Origin: Amaranthus tricolor
Taxonomy: Eukaryota > Streptophyta > Magnoliopsida > Caryophyllales > Amaranthaceae
Length of the DNA: 64,000 nt
NCBI RefSeq assembly: GCF_026212465.1
Contig: NC_080057.1
Location: 23,323,647-23,387,646, forward strand
Direction of reading: 5' to 3'
Every line of letters begins with the position of its first letter. Within the stretch, counting starts at the first letter, position 1. Below, piece by piece: positions 1 to 11,300 of this stretch. The position numbers were made by a program, and so were the translations under genes. The notes beneath the pieces were generated by a model. The model was not told the DNA's origin. It ran no database searches and saw only the letters and a program-made list of their open reading frames with translations.

Positions 1-2850
1 ATACATTATTGAAGGCAGAAATAATAAAGAAAAAGTTGGCCTTGCAAATGTAGCTCCCTTGCCTATTGGGGGTGTTTATGATGTTACCAAATACCATGCT
101 GTTGGCGATGGTTTTGATGATACCGAAGAAGGGGAATCTGCCAATGCTATGGTACAATTTTTGCACATTTTCTTTCCGGTTAATTTGAGTTGAGTCGAGT
201 TAGACTCGTTTTAATTGATCGAGTTAATTTTGGATAACTTTAGATTTTGTCTCTTTGAATATAATGTACTCCTTTCATTTCTTTTTGTTTGTCCACTTTA
301 CTTTTTAACGTATTTCAACGCAAATTTTGAACCTCGATATCTCATGCATAATAAAAAATTGTAAAAATTATATATTAAAATTATTTGTATCAAAACGAAT
401 TTAACAAGATCTCACATGAATATATTTTGTCTTAAATATATAATTTAAAAATCAAATTTAAATTTCTTTACACAAGAGAAACTGAATATTGAACATTTTT
501 TTTTAAGAATATGGAATATAGAATATTGGAATTATTATACGATCTAATAGTCACAAATAAAAACAATAAATATGCAATCAAAGCTAATGAACAAAACCAA
601 ATACAAAAAGACAAGAATTCCTATTAGTATCGAAAAAAAAGATAACAGGGAACATAACTATTTATGATGGACAATAAATTAAACTTAAGAGAAACCACTA
701 AGTCTAGAAAATAGAAGTGAGAACAAGACTATCCCTTCTAATTATAAAATTAACAATAAATAAATAACAAAATGGCGACCGCACAATTATTAATCGCGAT
801 TTAATTGATTTGATTGTTAAAATGGCGACGAATTGGCTATAACTCTTAGCTGTCGCCCGAATGCTATTCATTTTTGGCGACGGAAGAGATACGTCGTCCG
901 TCTGTCGCCAGCTTCCAGAATGCAAATGGCAATAGATGTCTCATCGCCAATTCGTCACCATTGGCGATAAGCGTGTTGTCGTCGCCTTTTTGCCATCGCT
1001 ATCTTACAAGTTATTTGTAGTGACTATATGAAACACAAGGAATAAAATAAACATGTTTATCACTTTTATTCATTTTTCTTGGTTTTCATCCTATCTAAAT
1101 ATAATTAGAGCTACTCATCCCTTTGAATTTGCTATTCAAAATAACGTTTCTCCTCACAAAATAAAACGTCATTTTTTATAAAAGAAAAATAAATTCAAAT
1201 AAACAGAAAAGTATTTCTTCGCAATAGGGGGAGTACCTTGTTATAAAATTACATTATGTAACTAATTAGTATCAATGTATTAAGCATTATTTAGAAAAAA
1301 ATATTTAGTAAGGCTGTAACTAGGGGCGAATCCAGAATAAAATCAAATAATGTATTTTTAAAAAAAAATTGTTGATAGTAAGACTAGATACTCGGATAAT
1401 ATTACATACTAATATTTTAAGCAACTTAATCAATACACTTATTAGTATAGTTAGATATATAACTTGTTAAATACTGTCTATTGACAACATTAAATTGGGC
1501 GGGATCCGCCCTTGACTGTGAGTAAGACAATATATATTACACCCTAATATTTTAACCAACTTAACAAATACATTTATTAACAAAAACTATGAATTGCAGG
1601 GATTTATTCAAGCATGGAGGGCAGCATGTGATAGTAGTGGAGTAACAAGAGTAATAATCCCTAAAGGGAATTTTGTAATTGGTCCAGTTCTATTTAGTGG
1701 GCCATGCAAATCAAAGGTTACAGTAGAGATTCAAGGAACTGTATTGGCTAACACTGATATAAGTCTTTATCCTGAACCATTTGTGATCATGTTTGAGAAT
1801 GTGAATGATGTTACACTTACTGGTACTGGTATTGTTGATGGCCAAGGGGCTAAACATTGGGGGAATAATGATTGTTCTGGCAATAATGATTGTGCTCCTC
1901 TTCCTACTGTAAGAATTTAATTGATTTTCCACCATCAAACTCAATCAAAAGTTTAAACTGATGATTGATACCTTAAAATATGTTATATACTCTAACAAGC
2001 TCCCTTACGCGAGAGGCCTTTAGGCTAAAAGTGTGGATGCAGCACATACTTTAATTGCCTTTTTGGTTAGTGGTTCCGAATGGTGACAATGAAAATGATT
2101 TATAATGTAAAATTTAATCAAAAGTTTCATGTCATTTCCATAGTAATGAAACACTTATCACAAAAATGTTTTTTTTTGCATTTGAATGGAATTTATGAAG
2201 AAAATGAGATGATTAAAGTTTGACAAGCATGACCATCAAAGTAGCAAGAGATTTTCCAAACAAAATTACACTAGTTTTCATTGTCATGACCACTATTTAA
2301 TACCATCTACCAAACGGGTATGTTACATACTATAATACCATGTCACGCTGGCTTCTAATACCATGTCAAGAAACCAATTCAACCAAAAAGCTTAAGCTGA
2401 TGGTTTAAGGCTCCAGGGTATGTTACATACTATAATAATCATGTAAGGTAACTTGTACATGGTGACAACTCGATATGTTTCTTGCTTTACACGAAAAAAA
2501 AATAGAAATTTAGGTCCTATCGATAAAGTGATAATATTTACACAGAGTAATGCTCAAATAAACCTAGTTGCCCAGGGCAACTAAATTTTTGTTACCTACG
2601 ATAATGTTCGTATAGAATTGGATTAGTCATTAGTGGGTTCCTTTTTGGTATTTTGTCCAAGCCTAAAACTGTTAATATTGTCAATGAATCTAACCATTAT
2701 AGAGAAACTTTATTCTCACCCTTTTAAAGCAAACATAATCTCTAACACCATAGTTTCTATGAACGAAAAATATTGAGTACAATGATTATATTGATGAGAA
2801 CCCATGACATTTTCAACGGTTCCATTGCTTTCAATGGGCCAAATATGGGC

Positions 2851-2929
<79 letters not shown>

Positions 2930-5378
2930 GTATATAAAAGTACAGCTGCTAACATAAATAGCAATTTTATATAAACTGTTAATAATGACAGTAGTCTGCT
3001 GCGTTTTCCCATTAAATATATATCCTACACAGACTACAGAGTGAGAATTATAACTAAAATGACCCTAAAGTCATAAATTTTATGATTTTTTTGGATATTA
3101 CTTTAAGAAAAATTTCCGTAAAATTTACATATTGTAACTGACAAAGGTTATAGTATCTTATAAGACTATTACGCCTTGTTTGAAGTTATGATACTAGTTG
3201 TACATATATTGATCCACCTTGCTATCATACTTTAAGGTTTTTAATAAAAACCATATGGGCTTGAATAGTCCATAAAATTTCACAGGACGAACAACACTTT
3301 GGTGGAAGGAGTGAAATCAATAAATCCAATGTTTTTCCATATGTTTGTAAGCAACTGCCAAAATGTGACGATACGTGGGGTGAAGTTAGAAGCTCCATTT
3401 AACAGTCCTAATACTGATGGAATACACATCGGTAGCTCAGAATTTATTACCGTTGCTAACACCATAATTGGCACCGGAGATGATTGTGTCTCTATTGGTC
3501 ATGGTTCTAAAAATATTAATGTTCTTGGTGTCACTTGTGGCCCCGGACATGGTATCAGGTAATTTTTTCCTTTTTTTTCTTTCGTAATATGTATTTATAT
3601 TTTTTATTTATATTTGTTATGATTGTGTTTTTATTGTCAAGAGATACGAATATACTGAAAAATCATTGAAGATCGACAATTTTAAGGGGTTTTGAATTGA
3701 ATTGTATGATTAATTAGTTGTTCTTAAAATCAACTTTAATCATTAATTTGTGAAACCGACTTCTTCGTATCTCAAAAAAATCATCACTGAGATCTTGTTG
3801 ATCTTATAATTAGTCGGTTAAAAAGCATTCGAAAAAAATATCCTATATGAATTTTGAAAATTGTATTCACATCAACTAATATATCCTAAATTTCTACCAA
3901 AAATTTCCTAGAATTTGAATATTTAAGAAGCTCAATGTCCTAAATTATTTAATTAATTCAATAAATAATGTTGTTTTAAACTTAAATGAATAATTTTATT
4001 TATTGATCAATAAGTTATTGTATGTGTGTTTAATAGTGTGGGGAGCCTTGGGAAGTACAAAGATGAGTTAGAAGTAGTAGGGGTGCTAGTTAAGAATTGC
4101 ACCCTTAGTGGAACAACAAATGGTGCAAGAATAAAGTCATGGCCAGGGAATAAGCCTAATAAAGCTTCAGCAATCACATTTGAAGATATAATAATGGATC
4201 ATGTTAAGAATCCTATCATTATTGATCAACAATATGGAAAAAAAGCAAGCTCTGAGGTAACAACTACTCACATACTTCCTTTTTTTTTTTGTTATGATTT
4301 GGTTTGATCATTTGATTTTGAAATCGGTAAATAGATAATGATAGCTGATAACTGATTAAAGTGGTTGTTTTAACTAGTTAATTCTACAAACTGATTTGAC
4401 CAATTGACTTTTAAACTGCTGCTAGAAACAGCTTATTTATAACAAGTTGTTTCTACCTGCTAATTTATTGAATGCTAATATAGATGATTTGATCACTCAA
4501 CCATTTATTTGTGTCAAAATAAGCTAAAATTGATGCCCAATAAGGTAATTATTGTCCAATAAGCTATTTTACCAAACACTTTCATTTATTTACAAATTAA
4601 TACTTCATCCATTGTGTTTTACTCGCTACACAAGAGCTTTGCACAAGAATTAGAAATAGAAATCATTACGTTAAAAAGACCATTATAACCCTTAAAAAGA
4701 TAGGTATAGAAGTTAATAATGTACTACTATGAGGTTAAAAAAAACATGGGCAAAATAAACATCTCATTTAAAGGTTATAGTGATGTTCATCTAATAATTC
4801 GAATAAACACCTCTAATCCCTACAGTTAAAATCATGAATCCGCCACTTGGACAAATTCAGTCGTAATTGATATACAATATGTATGCATTTTTATTCTTGA
4901 GCCGAGGGACTCTTTGATCGCTCTCTCCTCTATGGGTATGAGTTACCGTCTTTCTTCCCTCCCCAAACCCAAAACATAATTTTCTATGAACGGGATATAC
5001 TGGGTATGATGATGATGCATGGTTATTTACCCTAGATCCTGACTATATAAGTGGGATTTACCGAGCATAATGATAATCACGCATATTTGTCTAATTTAAA
5101 AATGTAAAAAATTGATGTTGTAGGCATCTCATGTGAAGATAAGTGATGTGCACTTCAGAAATATAAGAGGAACCTCAGCTACAACAGAATTGGCGACTTT
5201 TGATTGCAGCCCATTGTTGCCTTGTACAGACATTGAGGTTGCTGATGTTAGCCTTACTTTTGATGGTAAAGCAGCCATTCATAAAAAGCTTCCTCTTACT
5301 AAGGCTATTGGTAGTGTAGTTAATTGCTTAAATGCCAAAGTTGTTTTCAAAGGAAAACATGATGGAATTAATTGTTAG
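1..5378 (+). CDS. Polygalacturonase (GH28), 5' partial
   Basis: Predicted pectin-degrading enzyme that hydrolyses alpha-1,4-galacturonan in the cell wall. Exons: <1-151, 1600-1908, 3269-3558, 4037-4256, 5124-5378 (stop TAG). All introns are GT-AG, and phases run 0, 0, 2, 0. At least 410 residues are visible; the signal peptide and start lie left of the window. All four GH28 signatures are present: NTD in SPNTDGIHIG, GDD in GTGDDCVSIG, GHG in GPGHGI, and RIK in GARIKSWPG, so the protein should be active. The family resemblance is to the exopolygalacturonase/pollen-type clade, but that subclass is inference. The third-exon acceptor at 3267-3268 was preferred over the AG at 3284-3285 because it restores phase and the conserved SIKF segment. 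Intron 2 carries a long AT microsatellite. A related gene lies tail to tail at 8383-12558. Confidence 0.93.
267..530. mobile_element. Stowaway-like MITE remnant (one end)
   Basis: Inside intron 1 of the first polygalacturonase. It opens with TACTCCTTTCATTTCTTTTT and has the AT-rich interior seen in the better Stowaway copies of this window, including an ATAAAAAATTGTAAAAATTA stretch. No matching right terminus was found, so the right end given is approximate. Confidence 0.35.
696..1022. mobile_element. Possible CACTA-type non-autonomous element
   Basis: Intron 1 of the first polygalacturonase. The segment ends in TTGTAGTG, whose complement CACTACAA is a typical CACTA end, and starts near CACTAAGTC. 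Between them the motif GGCGAC and its complement recur (about 775, 822, 875, 905, 962, 980), like subterminal repeats. The ends match each other only over CACTA and no 3-bp target duplication is visible, so this is tentative. Confidence 0.35.
1112..1235. mobile_element. Possible short Stowaway-like MITE
   Basis: Intron 1 of the first polygalacturonase. The left end TACTCATCCC and the right end GGGGGAGTA are roughly complementary, with TA at both ends. The interior is only about 110 bp and pairing beyond the first ten bases is poor. Confidence 0.25.
2854..2936. repeat. (AT)n microsatellite
   Basis: About 80 bp of nearly pure AT dinucleotides, ending in TATGTATATGTATATA. It lies in intron 2 of the plus-strand polygalacturonase and is likely length-polymorphic. 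Confidence 0.97.
4310..4585. mobile_element. hAT-like MITE copy, degenerate
   Basis: Intron 4 of the first polygalacturonase. It shares a series of motifs (CTGATTTGACCA, AACAGCTTATTTATAA, AAGTTGTTTC, ATTTATTTGTGTCAAAATAAG, TACCAAACACTT) with the copies at 7562-7823 and 26785-27050. The right end is clear but the left end is eroded. Confidence 0.5.
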
Positions 5379-5577
5379 TAAATATAAATTTTTGTACAAA
5401 ATTACCTTTTTATGTTTTCTTTTGATTATAATGATGGACAATTAATACCCATAATGGAGATACTACGTTTTTATAAAAAACAACACAATCTTAAAAATTA
5501 AAAGTAAAGGTTTTTTTTATTAATGCGTGATTTATTATTAAATAATCATACAACATCTATATTAGATATAAAAATTA

Positions 5578-5712
5578 GCAAGTACGTAACAACTTCAACC
5601 AAATATAATTCAAAATTAACAAAACTACAATCTTTTGCCATCTCCTAAACTCATTGCCTACAAACTTGTCAAGTTTGACAAAGTTGGTAGTCAAATCCTT
5701 GAGACTTGCCAT
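5578..5712 (-). pseudogene. Copia retrotransposon gag start, truncated
   Basis: Reading the minus strand from the ATG at 5712 gives a short frame of about 44 codons, beginning MASLKDLTTNFVKLDKF and followed by GNEFRRWQK, then a stop. This matches the conserved start of gag in plant Ty1/Copia elements (the KLDKF-G-N-RRWQKK type). The rest of gag-pol is missing, so this is a dead fragment. Confidence 0.7.
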
Positions 5713-5817
5713 ATAGTAATTCAAAGAAAACCGATGTTTTAGATTGTTGTTAAATGTTACTTTAATTTATAAGATAAACAATAAAATAAAGTTATAAGTT
5801 TGTAGTAGAAAACAATT

Positions 5818-6838
5818 ACATATGACAATCAAGAACTATGCTTATGTACACCACCGAGAACTCCGAAAAACTGATCTTCAATCCTGAACCAAGTAACAAG
5901 AAGTTTTGTTCGAACCTGATATTAATTCTAGGCGAGATGCTCTTTCCTAAAACATCATTTCCTCCCTACTACGGTGCTTGGGAATAAACCGGAAATATGT
6001 TCTGAGATCTAAAGAATTACACTAAATTCCTAGCACACGGAATCTAGAATGATGTAAGAGAAACTTAAATGGAAGAAAAAATTACAATCGAAGATTGCAA
6101 GTTCTCTATGTAAAGTGCTAAAGAAGAAAAGAAATCAGAAATTGCATGTAGAAAATAACCACACAAGCTTTCTATATTTATAGAATAGCTCACACCATTT
6201 CACGAAGCAAAATGTTACTCCATGAACCACAAGATCGACTCACGAACTAATGTCGTCTTTCAATCAACCCATCCCAATATATCTGATTAATATAACCATA
6301 TTTAACCGTTGGTAGTTACATTAAAACTAACAAAACGGATAAACTACCTTTGCAAAGAAGAATCCACAAAACAGTGCGAAACTCGCGGGCTGCTAGTTAG
6401 GTCGCGATCCGTGACCTGCTGTCCCACAAAACAGTAGTTTTTTCCTTCCTTTCTCGCGATCCACGAGTTGTTTCACAATCCGTGAACACTACTTTTTGCT
6501 GAAAACAGAAACTTTGCGACCTTGGGATATTTTCAAATTAATTTATTTAAATTAATTATTTAATTTAATTAATTATAATTTTCGATGACCATTATACGCT
6601 CTAAATAACAACATAAAAAAAGTGTTTTTCCTTAGCAATTAACTGTCTAATATTGATAACAACCATTCATAAACATTTTTCAGCAATACTAAGTAAGAAA
6701 TTGCAAAACAGTAGTTCATCGCACCTCATGTATATGGTCGCACCTTTGTTTATATCTGTTCATAAATGAAAATTTTGACATACAAAATTTATTTATTATA
6801 CTTTCAAATTAGTTCTTAGATACACTAAATATCCAACA
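5818..6838 (-). mobile_element. Copia-like LTR fragment
   Basis: Lies just upstream of the gag-like start on the minus strand. It begins with TGTTGGATATTTAG, a common Copia LTR start, at 6838. The inner boundary near 5818 (ending CTACTACA) is a guess. It contains GC-rich runs around 6380-6520 unlike the flanking DNA. No standard primer-binding site was recognised and no second LTR is present, so the element is truncated. Confidence 0.5.
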
Positions 6839-6881
6839 GTTATATCAACTTTTTTTTTTTTTTTGAGATTCCAATAAATCA

Positions 6882-7144
6882 TACTCCCTTCTATTCACCT
6901 TAGGTGTCCCATTTACTTTTGAGACACTATTCATTTATCACTCTTAAATTACATTTTATTATTAATCTATAAGTTAAAACATAGTCATGTGGGATCTTAT
7001 TTGATTCGTTTTGATGTAAAGATTATTAATATCAACTTTTTATAATTTTTAATTATACATAACTCAATATATTACGAATTGAATAAGTGCATTGGATAGA
7101 GTGCATAAAGTAAATGGGACACTTAAGATGAATAGGAGGGAGTA
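6882..7144. mobile_element. Stowaway-like MITE (Tc1/mariner type)
   Basis: 263 bp bounded by TA dinucleotides. Terminal inverted repeats of about 38 bp match with few differences: TACTCCCTTCTATTCACCTT on the left against TACTCCCTCCTATTCATCTT on the complement of the right end. Both then continue with GTGTCCCATTTACTTT. No coding capacity. This is the best-preserved of several related copies in the window. Confidence 0.88.
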
Positions 7145-7561
7145 ATAATCATATTTTCAACTTAGAAATTAATCCAAATGTAAAGTAAGCATCTTTGTGA
7201 AAAAGAAATTTTAAATGTTATTTTCTTTTAAATTATCATATAATTATATACTCTCTCCATCCCATTAGAATTAGAATTGCAAAAGTTACTCTTAAAAGCT
7301 CTTGATTAGATTTGTGTAATGTTGTAATTTCAATGAGACAATGAGTACTAATTAAATGTATACAATGATAATGTTGACTTTTGTACTTGCAAGCTATGTT
7401 ATATTTTATTTTGTTAAGTTATTTTGGCAACCTAGGACCTTATATGAGAAAAGTGATATTTGCTCCGATTGCGACGAAATTCTATTCTCTTATCAAGTGA
7501 TGCAATCATAATACAATTAGATTATAAATTAAATTTAATGTAATTGTTGATTGCTATATAG

Positions 7562-7823
7562 GAGTGTTTGGTAAATAGCTGGTAGCTAGTAGTTGATAGT
7601 GGATTACAGTGGCTGATCTATTAACTGGTTTGACCAGCTGATTTTAAACAAGTTGCTATAAACAGCTTGTTCAAAAAAATTTATTCATAAATATAAGTTG
7701 TTTCAAGCTTTTCAACCAGCAAGTTTACCAAACATTAGCATTGACTAATTTAACCATTCAATTCTTTATTTATATCAAAATAAGCTAAAATTGTGGAATG
7801 TATTATATTTAGCCAAACACCTT
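7562..7823. mobile_element. hAT-like MITE
   Basis: About 262 bp with complementary ends, GAGTGTTTGGTAAATAG on the left and TTTAGCCAAACACCTT on the right. The interior shares motifs with the copies at 4310-4585 and 26785-27050. No coding capacity. Superfamily assignment rests only on end style. Confidence 0.65.
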
Positions 7824-8169
7824 AGTGTTGAGCTTTAGTCCTATTGTATGTCTTCCTTGAATTTGTGTCTAATCAACCCTTTACCTTCCTTATTATTAGC
7901 AAAATATATTTATCATTATTCCTTTTTTATACCAACACTTTTCAGTTAAGCTTCAATATAAAAAGAAAAAAATATAAGTATAGAAATTTAAAAAAACAAA
8001 AATATTTTAAATTAATAATAAATATGTAATGTTTAAATAAAATCTGAAATATGGTTATAAATTAAATTAAAACTAGTAAACGATTTAGGTGTTATTTAGG
8101 TTCGAGATCACTTTTGTATACAAATATTTTTATAAGAGAACATGTACAAGAGTCGATTCCTACTCAAAA

Positions 8170-8174
<5 letters not shown>

Positions 8175-8241
<67 letters not shown>
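8175..8241. repeat. (AT)n microsatellite
   Basis: About 66 bp of pure AT dinucleotides, 140 bp beyond the stop of the minus-strand polygalacturonase, in or near its 3' untranslated region. Confidence 0.97.
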
Positions 8242-8245
<4 letters not shown>

Positions 8246-8382
8246 CATAAGATTTGCTTGAGTATGTATAATACCAAATAGTGTTTTTTTTTTTTTTTAC
8301 CTCAACTTCTTTTTTCACTTGTACATCTCAACAAAATTAAGTAGCTATAATATAACATAATTTAGTGGATTAAAATAAATTT

Positions 8383-11300
8383 TTAAGCACAGTTTAAGCC
8401 CTGATGGGCCCCACTAAATGTGACTTTTGCATTTGCACAATTAGCTGAAAGAAGATTAGGTAACTTTCCAATGATAGATGGTTTTCCTGTAAAGCTAAAA
8501 TTAATATCCGATACTTCAACTCCATCACAAGGAGTCACTTTGCTACAAGCAAAAGCTACAACTGCATTTGTTGTTGTGGTACCCTTTATATTTTTGAACT
8601 TTATATTTGTAATCTTTGCGTAATTTGGCTGCATCAATTGAAAAACGAACGGTTACTTTTTTTGGTCAAACAGTACAAAAAGTGACTTGTAAATGCTTTT
8701 AAGCTAGCTAAAAAACTGACTTTAAGCCAAAATCAAAAAGTTGTTAAGAGTAGATTTTTTTCATTAGCTTTTAACCTTTTATCTACCTTTTTACAACCAA
8801 CGACTAACAATTAAGTTTAACAAACACTTTCATAACAATAAACTTATCAGAGCAGATTAAACCAACCAATAACTTCGATCAAGAGTCAATTACTAAACCG
8901 ACCCTTATACATTCGACGAATTTATGGAGATAATATACATGACAAAAATGAAGATGTACCTTATCTGGTATGGGGAGATAATCTTGTTTGATGGAAATTG
9001 GATTAAGGGTTTGATCCATCACTAAATCTTCAAAAACAATGTTGGATATTTCACTAGGTTTATCAGTTTGTCTAGCATTGATTCTTGCACCATATGCTGC
9101 CCCTTTAAAAGTACAATTCTTTACGATCACCCCTTTCACATTATAGTCCGGCCGAAAACCATCTAGTTGGGATCCCACACTATATTCAAAGATCAAACAA
9201 GTTCAGTAGTTAGAGTCCATCATGGTAAGCTCGAAATAATTGTGAGAATCGGGTTTTATTTCAGTTGGAGCGTGCATTGTTAGAAATACTTTACATGTGA
9301 GAAAAATCTCACGTCACTAACTTAGTGAGTTGTTGACCTGCATATTTTTGTGAGCAATCTTCCTAATACCATATATTTTATAGTGTCATTCCTCGCATTT
9401 TATGGGCCTAGACAAACTGAAAGAAATGGACCCTCTATGAAGGTCGATTCTGAACTTATACAGGTGTTTGTTAAAAATAACAGAGATGGACCCTGTATAT
9501 TGTAATTATCATCATAAATGTGGATGTGTTATATACTTTTTAATTGATAAAAAAACTAATCATAAATTGCAAATTTTTAAGTGTCTTTCATTAACTATGA
9601 TTTTCAGATATTAGGTGACTCTGGGCCGTTGCATATGGTCAGGAATGACCCTTCACTTTTGAGGAATTAAGAGTGGATCACATCAAGTGTGTGTAAGTAA
9701 ACGCTCATTACCCATGGGTTTGTGAGCCCGAGCCCGCAGGTGTCCTATAAGTGTGTCCGCATAAGTGGGCCCATGGGATAATTATGTAAAGAATTGTCAC
9801 GACCTAACATGTATTACTTTTCCAAAAAAGACAAGAATTTGATTTTCGCTTTTCCTAGGCCTATCCTGTATCAAAAAAGGAAATAAATGACTATACCTGA
9901 TTCCTTTTCCAGCAACACAAGTAATGCCAGAAATAGAAACATCAGCTGAACCACCAGAAACTGTTATGCAATCATCACCAGATTTGATTTGGGTATTGGT
10001 GATTGCCACCAAACTTGAACCACTTACATAAATTGCATTTGAATGAGTATCAGGCTTAATAGTTGTAGAATCAAAATTGCTGTTGACAATAGATATGTTA
10101 TGGCTATTCTCAACAAGCACATGGAATGCTGATGGATTCAATGAATGTATCCCATCCACCACACAATTTGTAGCATTGCTAAACTTAATACTCTGCACTC
10201 AAACACCATCAATCAGCCAAAATCTCGATATAGTCATAGATTTATAGTTATTTGATTTCAAATTACAATGTATGAGTGTAACATAATTCGCTAGCTGATT
10301 CAGTTTTTGAACTCACGATTCGCTCAAATTTGCCCACAAATAGCTCAAAACCGATCATAATTCACATTTTTTGATTCGCAAATCGCTAGTAGATTAGCAA
10401 CTCATGTGACACTGTATATTACAGTAAATTGGTTTGTTTGATCACGTGTACTACTTATATATTTATAATATGAAGTTAGATATGATATTTGCTATTAAGA
10501 TCAATCAGAAATAACATTACATTTGCATACGAAAAAAAGGTTGTATACATTTGATTATCCGATTTCGTCTAAGCCAAAGTCTTAGATGGAAGACATTTAT
10601 GATGTTGAGATAAAGTAGTGTGTGTGATAAATGATTTATTGCTTGATAAACGGACTTTTGCGAAAATCAAAAAGCTACCGAGTTTTTGAGCTCTGTTATT
10701 CGTACTCTTTATCTTACTTCATGTACCCGTGTTTGATTCTTTATGTTCGAACAATGGTATAGCACTTAGACACTTCATTTTAGGCGTAAAATTGAATATT
10801 TAGACGTATCCAATACTTGAACATATACTAATATCCACCATTAGTACCCGAGTCCAAGAAACATAGGCCATGAGTAGGTTTTTCATCTATTTTTGACTTT
10901 TTGACCCATATTTTCTCTCATAAACAGCCAACATTCAACAAATATTATTTACTAAACGTCTCCATAACAGCCAACTTAATTACAACCGGCGTAAATATTT
11001 GACTTATCAGTCAATATTTTTGACTAGTCAAACCACCTAACAGCTTCAGCCAAAAACTCGAAATAACAACCATTTGCCAAACAGAATCATAATTTGATAG
11101 CCAAAATCAACTGCAAGTCTTAAAGAAAAAGTTTAAAAAAAAAAAAAAAGAAATGAAGTGACTTACAGGCATAACTTCCATAAAGACAAAATCCTTATTA
11201 GGATCAGATGGTTGTAGGGGCTGGTTAACATCAATAAGGCCAGTACCTGTTAATTTGGCACCCTCAACAAGTTGGAAAACAATTAATTCTTGATTAGGAA

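Larger units (their letters stand above)
5379..8382. other. Intergenic region between convergent polygalacturonase genes
   Basis: Contains no gene of its own. Known contents are the Copia fragment (5578-6838), a Stowaway MITE (6882-7144), a hAT-like MITE (7562-7823) and an AT microsatellite (8175-8241). Both flanking genes end here, so their 3' UTRs and polyadenylation sites must lie at the edges. Confidence 0.7.

Noticed and set aside
3286..3300. Acceptor at 3284-3285 for exon 3 of the first polygalacturonase
   Set aside because: It gives the wrong phase after exon 2 and drops the conserved SIKF segment; the acceptor at 3267-3268 fixes both.
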